Below, piece by piece: positions 1-8,115 of a DNA stretch of 64,000 bases. A model generated the notes under the pieces. The model was not told the DNA's origin and made no database searches. It was given only the letters and a program-made list of their open reading frames with translations. The stretch lies in the NCBI RefSeq assembly GCF_001887355.1, contig NZ_MPIN01000022.1, positions 32,212-96,211 of the forward strand, written 5' to 3'. The translations under genes and the position numbers were made by a program. The DNA comes from Cystobacter ferrugineus (GTDB lineage: Bacteria > Myxococcota > Myxococcia > Myxococcales > Myxococcaceae). Within the stretch, counting starts at the first letter, position 1; the number at the start of each line of letters is the position of its first letter.

Positions 1-1
1 G

Positions 2-1984
2 CTGAGCATGGAGGACGCGTTCGCGCACGACGAGCCGGTGGTCATCCGCGTGCGTCCCTCCACCGAGACCGTGTCGCTGCGGGCGTACGTGTCCAACGTG
101 AAGACGGCGGAGTCCTTCTCGACGCCGCTCGTCCGGGGGCCGGATGGGGTGCATGAGGGGACGTTGGCTCCGCTGCCGCCCGGGCTCTACCGCGTGAGCG
201 TCAAGGGCGGCCCCGAGGTCATGCCGGTGAGCGATGTCTTCGCCGTCTTCCACCGCGCCGGGGCGCTGCCCGAGGACGAGGAGGAGACGCTGGAGTTCGT
301 GGTGGGCCAGGGGACCGGCTCGACGTCGGAGTGGCGCTCGGAGTCGCTCTCCATCCCGGTGACGGAGGAGGACCTCGCCGCGAAGCTCTCGGCGCGGGAC
401 GAGGGGCGCACCATCACCCGCTACCCCTCGGTGGAGCCGCTCATCCCCGCGCGTGCGGGACAGGCGCTGCCCGTGACGGTGGACCTGGCGCTCGTCGAGG
501 TGGGTGCGGAGACGGAGTCCGCGGGGGTGTCGCTCTCCGGGCTCGCCGAGGACTGGAAGGAACTGCCCATCAAGGTGCGCCTGCTGTGCGCGGAGATGAC
601 GTTCCGGCCGGGGGCGGACACGGGGGTGGTGCTGGTGCGGCGCAATGACAGCTCCATCGCCGCCACCCTCACCGGCACCGTCAACGCGGGGGCCTCGGGC
701 GAGCTCTCCCTGGTGGCCACCTTCGAGTACGAGGGGCGCTTCTGCGGCGCGGCCCGCCGGCGCATCCCCGTCGAGTCCTCCGGCACGGGCAGCCCGGGTC
801 CGGGTCCGTCGCGTACCCCCTCGGCGTCCTCGTCCGGCGGGGGCGTGCTGGTCTCAGGGCGGGAAGCGGAGGAGGAGCGAGGGGTCTTCTCCCTGGACGC
901 GGGGGCCCAGAAGCCCCACCTGACGGTGCAGATCCACCGGTTGGATCCCTCCAACCCCCAGCGGCTGTATTGGATGCTCCACGTGGGCGTGCCGTGTGAG
1001 GGATTGCCGGCCCGGCTCTCCGGAGACATCAACCTGGGCTCGGATCCGGCGGCGTTCTTCCAGAGCGTGGCGTCCACGGCGCGCGAGCTGCGCTCGGGCG
1101 AGCACTACGCCTGGTTCCTCGGGCTGGGCAAGCTGCTCTACCAGCGCACGCCCATCGCCTTCCGCGAGACGTTCAAGGCGCTGCGCCAGCAGTATGGGCC
1201 GGGCTTTCCCATCCAGTTCATCACCGATGATCCGCACGTGCCCTGGGAACTGATGGCGCCGGTGGACGTGCCGGGCGCGGAGCTGTTGTGCATGGAGCAC
1301 CCGGTGGCGCGCTGGCTGCTCGACTACCAGACGTCGATGTCGGCGCGGCTGACGCAGGGGGACATCCTCACGGTGGCGCCGGACTACCAGTTCCACCCGC
1401 ACCTGGCGCCCCTGCCGCAGGCGCAGGAGGAGTCGCGGCAGTTGTCCAAGCGCTTTCGCGCGGTGCGGGTGGCCGGAAGGCGCCAGCCCATCCTGAGCCT
1501 GCTGACGGGGGGCTATCCGCGCGCGGTGGGCCTGCTGCACTTCGCCGGACACGGCAAGTACAGCGCGAACAACGAGGTGTCGCCCTCGCGGGTGTTCCTC
1601 GAGGATGGCACCCTGCAGACGCTCGAGGTGCGCAACTCGCTCACGATGCTGGGGCAGAAGTCGCGGCCGCTCGTCATCTTCAACGCCTGCGAGGTGGGGG
1701 CCGCCTCGGAGCTGCTGGGAGGCATTGGGGGCTGGGCGGAGACGTTCGTGAGCGAGCGCTTCGCGGGCTTCATCGCGCCCCTGTGGCCGGTGCAGGACGC
1801 TCACGCGCGCAGCGCGGTGGAGCACCTGGTGGCGGACCTGATGGAGCAGCGCATCAGCGTGGGCGAGTCGCTTCGGCGTCTGCGCGAGCGCGAGGCGAAG
1901 ACGTCACCCACGTTTCTGTCCTACGTGTACGTGGGGGATGTGATGGCGCGCTTCTCCGCGCCGCACGCGCCTCCCAAGGCGTGA
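2..1984 (+). CDS. CHAT-domain (caspase-like) protease, 5'-partial
   Basis: The frame is open to the window edge, so the N-terminus may lie outside; the first ATG inside is at 8. Numbered from that ATG, residues about 10-270 look like two beta-sandwich/Ig-like segments separated by acidic stretches, followed by a Ser/Pro/Gly linker (about 265-285). Residues about 310-650 form a CHAT peptidase domain with the expected dyad: His515 in HFAGHG and Cys561 in FNACEVG. CHAT proteins belong to the caspase/gingipain clan and in bacteria often act as proteolytic effectors in NTPase- or TPR-linked conflict systems. The gene converges on a TPR/NTPase pair with about 30 bp between stop codons. The CHAT assignment is firm. 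Its substrate and its link to the neighbours are inferred. Confidence 0.85.
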   Translation: MSMEDAFAHDEPVVIRVRPSTETVSLRAYVSNVKTAESFSTPLVRGPDGVHEGTLAPLPPGLYRVSVKGGPEVMPVSDVFAVFHRAGALPEDEEETLEFVVGQGTGSTSEWRSESLSIPVTEEDLAAKLSARDEGRTITRYPSVEPLIPARAGQALPVTVDLALVEVGAETESAGVSLSGLAEDWKELPIKVRLLCAEMTFRPGADTGVVLVRRNDSSIAATLTGTVNAGASGELSLVATFEYEGRFCGAARRRIPVESSGTGSPGPGPSRTPSASSSGGGVLVSGREAEEERGVFSLDAGAQKPHLTVQIHRLDPSNPQRLYWMLHVGVPCEGLPARLSGDINLGSDPAAFFQSVASTARELRSGEHYAWFLGLGKLLYQRTPIAFRETFKALRQQYGPGFPIQFITDDPHVPWELMAPVDVPGAELLCMEHPVARWLLDYQTSMSARLTQGDILTVAPDYQFHPHLAPLPQAQEESRQLSKRFRAVRVAGRRQPILSLLTGGYPRAVGLLHFAGHGKYSANNEVSPSRVFLEDGTLQTLEVRNSLTMLGQKSRPLVIFNACEVGAASELLGGIGGWAETFVSERFAGFIAPLWPVQDAHARSAVEHLVADLMEQRISVGESLRRLREREAKTSPTFLSYVYVGDVMARFSAPHAPPKA

Positions 1985-1993
1985 GGCGCGGGC

Positions 1994-2021
1994 GCCCTGA
2001 GTCCCGGTAGGGGCTCAGGGC
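1994..2021. terminator. Convergent-gene hairpin between CHAT and TPR genes
   Basis: An 8-bp perfect inverted repeat (GCCCTGAG / CTCAGGGC) with a 12-nt loop spans the gap between the convergent stop codons at 1984 and 2015. There is no clear U-tract on either strand. It is probably a bidirectional terminator, called from position and symmetry only. Confidence 0.45.
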
Positions 2022-4513
2022 TGCCGTGCGTTGTCTGACACCTGCGCGATGGCTTTGAGCCTATCGATGAATCTTGGCGGCGTGGATCGTGCCAATCCTG
2101 GTGCCTGATCGAGTAGTTTCAATGCTGCTCTTGCGGTCTCGTTGGCTTGAGGATTGTTCAACTCCTGCTGGAGGGTGGCCAGGGCGCTGAGCTTTTGAAA
2201 AATGTTGGCGTCTGCATCTCGTGGAATATTCATGATGATTTCTGACACGCGCATGACAACGGGCTCCATCTCAGCGGTGCGGCTTTGTCTCCAGAGGACA
2301 AGCGCGAGACTCAAAAGTATCGAACTGAGTGCGATTACCCGAGAAGTACTGCTCTGTTCAACGAGTACGATGGCGCGGCGCAGTACGTTCTCCGCTTCAT
2401 GATAACGACCTTGCAAGATGAATGTGTTTGCGAGTTGTTCAAGTAGTTTCTCTTGCAGCTCGTTGAAGAGTGGCGCGGCAAGGGGCAGGCTGTTTCGAAT
2501 GAGGAGCGCCTGATTTAGTATTTTCTCTGCTTCGTCGTATTTGCCCTTGTCAATTAGAATAGAGGCGAAGATGTTCATGAGCCTGGCATGGAAAATGTCC
2601 AGCGTCTGTTGCTCTGGCTGGGAAGAAATTACTGCTTGTCGTAGGAGTTCTTCCGCTTCGCCTAGCCTACCCTGTCGGCCTAGAATCTCGGACAAATCAT
2701 ACAGAGCCTCTATGTACGCCAGATGGCTGGTTCCTAGCGTGCTGCCTATGATGGACAGCGCTTCCTTCACAGCAGACTCGGCTTCCGCGGTCCTACCACT
2801 GTCCATGAGGACACAAGCGAGTTCCTTGAGGAATTCGCCAAGGTAGATCCGGTCCTCGACAGAGCCCGTGGGATGGTCCTTCAATGCTTGATGAATAGCA
2901 ACTTCTGCCTCGGCATGCTTCTCCTGCTTGCGTAGAGCGCTAGCCAGTCTGTGAAGCAGCCGCCTTCGTGATGAGTCGATCTGAGGATAGGTCTGCGGGA
3001 AGCGAGAGAGTTCGTGTCGAAGTAGTTGTTCCGCTTCGTTGTACTTTCCCTGCTGGAAGACCACTGCGGCCAATTCGAGTACGAGGGCGGAACGTTTAGC
3101 TTCCTCTGTATCCAGAAGCCGTGCGTCACGAAGTTCCTCCTGGAGGAGCAGTTCTGCCTCCTCTGGATGTCCCTTCATCAAGCGCACATGTGCGAGCATG
3201 TTTCGTGCGCCAATCCATCCCTTCGCGAGAGCTTGCCGTGACCAGTGTTCAGCTGCATCCAGGTCGGATAGCTGTTCGGCCAAGGTTGCCAGCGCGCTCC
3301 ATTTTTCGGGTTGATCAAATTTCCGCAGGAGCATCAATTCGACGGCGCATGATGACTCTTCGGTCAAAATGGAAGGTAAAGCGTTTGCTGGAATGAAACT
3401 CGAGAAGGTGCCGAACCATGCCGTCCAAATGGAGAGGTCTGTAGATACTGGCTGCTGTTGCTCAGTTATTGTCTTGCCCAGGGCGAGGAACTCCTGGAGG
3501 CAGAGTTCGCGGAGCCGTGCCAGTGTAAATGCACGCGGGACAAAGGGGGCCGCTTCTCCTCGAAGGATGCTGGCAGTGTTTGTCTCTCTGGGAGACAGGC
3601 GCTCCACTTTGGAATTCGAAGAGGCTGAGTTCCTGACAGGGCCCTCGGTGTAATACGGCCCCTGCGACTGAATCACTGCGAGGGCTTCGGGTTCGCAGTC
3701 GTGGAGTGCCGCGACACGACCGGGGAAACTCACCCCTGCGCTTTCGAGCCGCTCGCGTGCTTCTCGAATATTCATCATCCGCCCATGGACAGGCCACCAA
3801 CCCGGTGAGGGCGCGGCGGGCTCTACCAGGATGGCGCGTGTCCGGTGGCCTGCCTCCGCATGGGCCCAACGGACCCGGCGCAGCCGAAAATGGCTGTCCA
3901 CATTCGTCCAAGCGATCCACGCGTGCCGGTGCTCACGAATTTCATCCGCCATCTTCGAGTAGGGCAGGGCCGCACTGACTTCGTGCAGCTTCCCGTGGGG
4001 GCGCGCGGTGGCGAAGGCCGCCCGGAGATCGCCCCCCGTCCAGATGATGCCTGGCGCCCGGGCCGCGAGGACCGTGCGAATCCCCGCGACCGCGAACCGG
4101 GGCGGCCGGTTCGGGCACTCCACCCGATGGGAGATCCAATCGAAGAAATCCACGGCCCGTTGCGCGAGCGCGATGGTCGTCTCCGTGTCGCAGAAGAGCA
4201 CCACCTTCAGCTCTCGCTGAGCGAACAGCGGACGATTGATGTTGAGCCAGTCCGCGTCCTCCACGCGGGGGACGAGCACCACCGTGGAGCCGTGCGGAAC
4301 CTCGAGCATCCGCCGCACGTCGGTATGTACATCCAGCTCCGGATGCTCTGGCACCAGCGCCTCGACAAGCTCGCCGAGCGCCTCCTGGCGGGCATGATCG
4401 ACCAGGAGCAGCAGTCCCGAGCGCGACAGCCTGAGCGCGAACTTCAGGGCGTCGAGCCAGCGTTCCTCAGCCGCACGAGGTGCATCATCAGGAGGGGATG
4501 GGGGTAGTACCAT
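2015..4513 (-). CDS. Tetratricopeptide-repeat protein with N-terminal STAND-associated-type domain
   Basis: 832 aa. Residues about 1-290 form a globular, Trp/Arg-rich domain with no Walker A. It contains segments such as VVLFCDTETTIALAQ and DFFDWISHRV and resembles the non-catalytic modules found beside NTPases in myxobacterial conflict-type genes. Residues about 390-800 are a run of TPR-like helical pairs with AEAE/AEQLL and GKYNEAE, GRYHEAE and GRLGEAE signatures, giving a protein-interaction superhelix. The start overlaps the upstream NTPase gene by 70 bp, implying translational coupling and a shared complex. The TPR half (about 2.0-3.7 kb) uses many A/T-ending codons, unlike the N-terminal half and the neighbouring genes. 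The TPR call is firm; the role is unknown. Confidence 0.8.
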   Translation of the reverse strand: MVLPPSPPDDAPRAAEERWLDALKFALRLSRSGLLLLVDHARQEALGELVEALVPEHPELDVHTDVRRMLEVPHGSTVVLVPRVEDADWLNINRPLFAQRELKVVLFCDTETTIALAQRAVDFFDWISHRVECPNRPPRFAVAGIRTVLAARAPGIIWTGGDLRAAFATARPHGKLHEVSAALPYSKMADEIREHRHAWIAWTNVDSHFRLRRVRWAHAEAGHRTRAILVEPAAPSPGWWPVHGRMMNIREARERLESAGVSFPGRVAALHDCEPEALAVIQSQGPYYTEGPVRNSASSNSKVERLSPRETNTASILRGEAAPFVPRAFTLARLRELCLQEFLALGKTITEQQQPVSTDLSIWTAWFGTFSSFIPANALPSILTEESSCAVELMLLRKFDQPEKWSALATLAEQLSDLDAAEHWSRQALAKGWIGARNMLAHVRLMKGHPEEAELLLQEELRDARLLDTEEAKRSALVLELAAVVFQQGKYNEAEQLLRHELSRFPQTYPQIDSSRRRLLHRLASALRKQEKHAEAEVAIHQALKDHPTGSVEDRIYLGEFLKELACVLMDSGRTAEAESAVKEALSIIGSTLGTSHLAYIEALYDLSEILGRQGRLGEAEELLRQAVISSQPEQQTLDIFHARLMNIFASILIDKGKYDEAEKILNQALLIRNSLPLAAPLFNELQEKLLEQLANTFILQGRYHEAENVLRRAIVLVEQSSTSRVIALSSILLSLALVLWRQSRTAEMEPVVMRVSEIIMNIPRDADANIFQKLSALATLQQELNNPQANETARAALKLLDQAPGLARSTPPRFIDRLKAIAQVSDNARQP

Positions 4514-5802
4514 TCGGATTCGTTCGGGTAGGGCAGCAGGGTCTGGTAGCTGAGCAGATCCTGGGCAAGCGGGTTGGCTGGCAGTTGGTGTGCTGGGTCG
4601 TTCGCGATTTCCTCCAGCAACTCGATATGCCCCTTGTTCAGTCCGGTCTCTCGCAGCCGCCGTTGATGGTCCAGGATCTTACGGACGAGTTCTTCGGTAG
4701 CGCTCGGCGCATCCGTCAGCCACGCTTCCTTGGCCAGTTCCCGGATGAACCGCACGAAGTCTCGAGCCCGGCCGCCCGAGCGGTAGGCGAGCTGCTCGAG
4801 CAGCGGACGGGAGATGAGGGAGGCTCCGTCGATGTCGCTGGTGCGCCGCTCGAACAGGTCGCAGAAGAAGTGGACCCCCTCGCCGTGCCGGGTCGGATCC
4901 TCATGCAGCAGGACGGGTTCATTGACCAGGGCGAGCGGCTCGAAGCCCCGGACAGCCGCGGTCGAGGGGTGGTGCCGGAGCGCGAAGGGAGCACAGACGA
5001 CCACAGGGCAGGCGAGCTGCGCGATGAGCTGGGAGTCGACGAACAACTCCCGGGCGCGCTGGATATCGCGGATCCGATCCAGACCATCGATGACGAAGAG
5101 CACCCGGCGGTGGTCATGCTGGATCTGGCCGACGAGCACGTTCACGCAGGCCAGCAGCGTCTGCACGTGGGTGTCCTGATCGGGAAGTGTCTGCTTGCTG
5201 AGGCCCAGTGGCGCCATCCACTTGGTGATGGCTCCGACCATGCCCCCGGTGACCGTGAACCCCGTGGCGAGTCCCATGCCGGTCGTTCCCTCGACCAGGG
5301 CGGGAACGGTCGTCGCCATGACGCTCAGGGTCGCCTTCGCGAGCGCTGCAATGTCCAACTGGGCGGGTGGCGTGTCCGTCGCTCGGGCGAGGGCGTTCCA
5401 CGCGGTCTTGAGATCCTCGATGTAGGCCTCGGGAAACTGGTACCCGAGCCGTTGCTGCGCGGTGGCGATCAGGGCCACCCCCGCGAGGAAGCAGACTTCC
5501 CAGGAGCTGATGCGATCGAGCGCGGCGGGATCTCGTACGGCCTCGGTGAACTGGCGCGCCAGATCGAGAAAGACCACCAGCTCTCGATCCTTGCGCGCTT
5601 CCGCCATGCGGAGCAGTTCCGTCGTCTTCCCCGTCCCCACCGTTCCTGTGAGCAAGATGCGGGGGTCCCCGAACGGCATGTCCAGGAACTGGATGATCCG
5701 CCCAGCGGGGCTGTGGGGCCGCTCGGCCCGCCAGCGGCTGTCGGCGGGGCGCTCCGGATCGAACCGCTGGTATAGCTCCTGCCACACGTCACGACGCGAC
5801 AT
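4444..5802 (-). CDS. P-loop NTPase (AAA/STAND-like)
   Basis: 452 aa. Walker A is GTVGTGKTTE at residues about 53-62 and Walker B is VLFVIDGLDRI near residue 238. This pattern fits AAA/STAND-type regulatory ATPases more than motor ATPases. A Gly-rich, weakly hydrophobic stretch (about 160-195, EGTTGMGLATGF...) may contact the membrane. The C-terminal 150 residues resemble the helical winged domain seen in STAND proteins. The 3' end overlaps the TPR gene by 70 bp in another frame, so the two are co-translated. With the CHAT protease at the other side of the TPR gene, the likely roles are sensor/switch (NTPase), scaffold (TPR) and effector (CHAT). That assignment of roles is inference. Confidence 0.8.
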   Translation of the reverse strand: MSRRDVWQELYQRFDPERPADSRWRAERPHSPAGRIIQFLDMPFGDPRILLTGTVGTGKTTELLRMAEARKDRELVVFLDLARQFTEAVRDPAALDRISSWEVCFLAGVALIATAQQRLGYQFPEAYIEDLKTAWNALARATDTPPAQLDIAALAKATLSVMATTVPALVEGTTGMGLATGFTVTGGMVGAITKWMAPLGLSKQTLPDQDTHVQTLLACVNVLVGQIQHDHRRVLFVIDGLDRIRDIQRARELFVDSQLIAQLACPVVVCAPFALRHHPSTAAVRGFEPLALVNEPVLLHEDPTRHGEGVHFFCDLFERRTSDIDGASLISRPLLEQLAYRSGGRARDFVRFIRELAKEAWLTDAPSATEELVRKILDHQRRLRETGLNKGHIELLEEIANDPAHQLPANPLAQDLLSYQTLLPYPNESEWYYPHPLLMMHLVRLRNAGSTP

Positions 5803-5906
5803 GTGGGCAACCTACCACCCGTTGCTTACCGGTGGGAGTTCGTAGCGGCTCGCTCCCTCGCTCCCCGCGTCCTGCCGGGTGGGCGGACGCGGTGGGGCGC
5901 TGGGGG

Positions 5907-7334
5907 CTAGAAGATGACGGGCACCCGGTCGAAGCCGCGCAGGCCGGAGCCGGTGTTCCACCGCAGCGACTCGAAGGGCACCGCCAGGCGCATGCGCGGG
6001 TAGCGCCGGAACAAGGTCTCGAAGGCGATCTGCCCCTCCAGGCGGGCCAGGGGCGCGCCCAGGCAGATGTGGATGCCCTTGCCGAAGGCCAGGTTGCGGT
6101 GCGCGTTCGGCCGCGTGATGTCGAACACGTCCGGGTTGGGGAAGTGCTGGGGGTCGCGGTTGGCCGACGCGAGCCCCACCGACAGCTTCTCTCCCTGGGC
6201 CAGGTGCGTGCCCGCCAGCTCCATGTCCTCCTTGATGATGCGCGGCGTGGACATGTAGTCGACCGGGCCCCAGTAGCGCAGCGTCTCCTCGACCGCGCCC
6301 TTGGACAGGTTCGTGGGGTCCGCCAGGAAGCGCTCGAGCTGATCCGGATGGGTGAGCAGCGCCACCACGCCGCTGCCAATCAGGTTCACCGTCGTCACGT
6401 GCCCGGCGAAGAAGAGGATGAACACCATGGACACCATCTCCTGGTGGTTGAGCTTGTCCCCTTCGTCCTGGGCGTGGACCATCTGGCTGATCATGTCCTC
6501 GGCGGGCTCGCGCCGCTTGCGCTCGAACACGCCATCCAGATACCGGGCGAACTCCCGCAGGCTGCCCCGCCGCAGCTCGTCCATCGCGGCGTCACGCCGA
6601 TCCGCGCCGAGCAGGCTCTCCGCCCAGCCATGCACCTTCGGCCGATCCTCCTCGGGGATGCCGAGCATGTCGCTGATGACGGTGATGGGCATCGGGTAGG
6701 CGAAGGCGTGGAGCAGATCCACCCGGCGCTCTCCCTCCCGCTCTCCTCGCTCGGTGGCCGCGCGCTCCACCTGGTCGAGCAGGGTGTCGGTGATGCGCTG
6801 GATGCGCGGCCGGAGCATCTCCATGGCGCGCGCGGTGAAGTTGGGTTGGACGAGCTTGCGCAGCCGCGTGTGGTCGGGGGGATCCAACATCAGCAGGCTG
6901 TAGGCCAGGGGGCGGATCTCCTCGGGCATGTATTGCAGGTTCGCGCGCTGTTCCGGCGTGAGGGATGTGCGGAAGTCGGACGAGAGGCGGTCATCGAGCA
7001 GGGCCTCCACCGCCTCGTCGTAGCGGGTCACGAAGAGGCGCTCCTTGGCCGGGAAGCCGCCGGACTCCGGCCGCTTCGTGCCTCCCGGAAGCACCGCGTC
7101 CGCGAAGCCGTGGCCGAACGAGGTGCGCACGACGGGGGCCTGGGCCCGCAGGTCCGCGTAGGTGGCGTACGCGCGGGCGAGGAACTCCGGGTCCTCCTTG
7201 TCGAGGAACGCGGGGCAGCGCGGCGCTTCCGCCAGGGCCTTCTCGCGCAGGGCCTTCATGGGGCAGGTGGCCTGGGGCGCGGGCCCACTTGTCTCCGCCT
7301 GCGTCGTCTGTTCGTTCACGGGATTCGTCGCCAT
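5907..7334 (-). CDS. Cytochrome P450
   Basis: About 475 aa from the ATG at 7334, which has GGAGG 7 nt upstream; an in-frame GTG four codons earlier (7346) is less likely. It is a haem-thiolate monooxygenase. The I-helix is FFAGHVTT, the K-helix ExxR is in EETLRYWGPV, and the haem-binding loop FGKGIHICLGAPLARLE supplies the Cys ligand. The N-terminal 30 residues are Gln/Thr/Ala-rich and probably disordered, and the protein is soluble like other bacterial class I P450s. It lies 19 bp downstream of a MarR-type regulator on the same strand, so a MarR-controlled hydroxylation of a small, perhaps xenobiotic or secondary-metabolite, substrate is plausible. No ferredoxin gene is adjacent. Confidence 0.92.
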   Translation of the reverse strand: MATNPVNEQTTQAETSGPAPQATCPMKALREKALAEAPRCPAFLDKEDPEFLARAYATYADLRAQAPVVRTSFGHGFADAVLPGGTKRPESGGFPAKERLFVTRYDEAVEALLDDRLSSDFRTSLTPEQRANLQYMPEEIRPLAYSLLMLDPPDHTRLRKLVQPNFTARAMEMLRPRIQRITDTLLDQVERAATERGEREGERRVDLLHAFAYPMPITVISDMLGIPEEDRPKVHGWAESLLGADRRDAAMDELRRGSLREFARYLDGVFERKRREPAEDMISQMVHAQDEGDKLNHQEMVSMVFILFFAGHVTTVNLIGSGVVALLTHPDQLERFLADPTNLSKGAVEETLRYWGPVDYMSTPRIIKEDMELAGTHLAQGEKLSVGLASANRDPQHFPNPDVFDITRPNAHRNLAFGKGIHICLGAPLARLEGQIAFETLFRRYPRMRLAVPFESLRWNTGSGLRGFDRVPVIF

Positions 7335-7353
7335 GGTGTCCTCCACGTTGGTG

Positions 7354-7908
7354 TTACTTCCGTCCTGCCTTCGGCTTCTTCACCGCCTCCTCCTCGTCGA
7401 GGAGGGCGGGCGGCGTGCGCTCTTCCAGGGAGAGCAGGGCCCGCTCCACCAGTTGCATCGAGCGGCCCAATTCCTCGAGCTGCTCCGGGGAGGCGCTCGC
7501 GAACTGGGCGGTCAGCTCGGAGGCCAGCGCCTGTTGGACCTCCTGGCTCACCGCGAGTCCGGTCTCCGTCAGCACCAGCCGGAAGCGCCGCCGGTCCGCG
7601 GGCTCGGCCTCGCGCCGCACATAGCCCTGACGCTCCAGTCGGTCGATCAACCCCGTGACCACCGCGGGCGTGACACGCAGCCGGCGCGCCAGTTGTCCCG
7701 GTGAGGACGCGCCCTCTCGGAGCGCGTAGAGCACGCCCAACTGGCGCAGGCTCAAGTCGCGGCCCAGGTGGTTGGCCTGCATGCTCGCCACCGCCCACCG
7801 GTACAGCCGGGGGATGAGCTGGAGGGCCTGGAGCGCGTACGCGTTGGCGGGATGGGGGGGCAGGGTCTGTCGCATGGGTTGGGCGTTTCGTGCCGGGTTC
7901 GCCTGCAT
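7354..7908 (-). CDS. MarR-family transcriptional regulator
   Basis: 184 aa. It is a winged helix-turn-helix repressor. The recognition region is SSPGQLARRLRVTPAVVTGLIDRLERQG and the wing is REAEPADRRRFRLVLTETG, both typical of MarR. The C-terminus is a basic tail. The ATG at 7908 lies only 5 nt after a good -10 box, so translation may be leaderless, or may start at the in-frame ATG at 7875. It is the first gene of an operon with the P450 and probably autoregulates through the inverted repeat upstream. The ligand is unknown. Confidence 0.88.
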   Translation of the reverse strand: MQANPARNAQPMRQTLPPHPANAYALQALQLIPRLYRWAVASMQANHLGRDLSLRQLGVLYALREGASSPGQLARRLRVTPAVVTGLIDRLERQGYVRREAEPADRRRFRLVLTETGLAVSQEVQQALASELTAQFASASPEQLEELGRSMQLVERALLSLEERTPPALLDEEEAVKKPKAGRK

Positions 7909-7913
7909 CCGAT

Positions 7914-7944
7914 ATTTTACCTGGCAAAAGGTATGACAGGCAAA
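7914..7944 (-). promoter_or_regulatory. Promoter with overlapping MarR-type operator
   Basis: On the minus strand there is a -35 TTGCCT (7938-7943), an 18-bp spacer and a -10 TAAAAT (7914-7919). An imperfect inverted repeat, TTTACCTG (7916-7923) and CAGGCAAA (7937-7944), overlaps both boxes. This is the geometry expected for a MarR dimer blocking its own promoter. It is called from sequence only. Confidence 0.55.
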
Positions 7945-8115
7945 CCGCTTCCGGCCAGGGAATGTTCGTGCCTGGCAGGTCGGGAAGGGGGCGGACCGTG
8001 TGGTTGAAGAAGCACCGTGAAGGTGCGGGCCGAGGGGAGGCTGTCGAGGAGAGGGCTCCGGGTGGAGCCGCTCTCCGGGTAGCGTGGTGTCCCTTCCCTG
8101 GAACGGACAACGGGT

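Noticed and set aside
5832..7658. 608-codon plus-strand frame antisense to the P450 and MarR genes
   Set aside because: Low-complexity translation rich in His/Arg/Gly with no domain. It is a by-product of G/C-ending codons on the opposite strand, where the P450 motifs are unambiguous.
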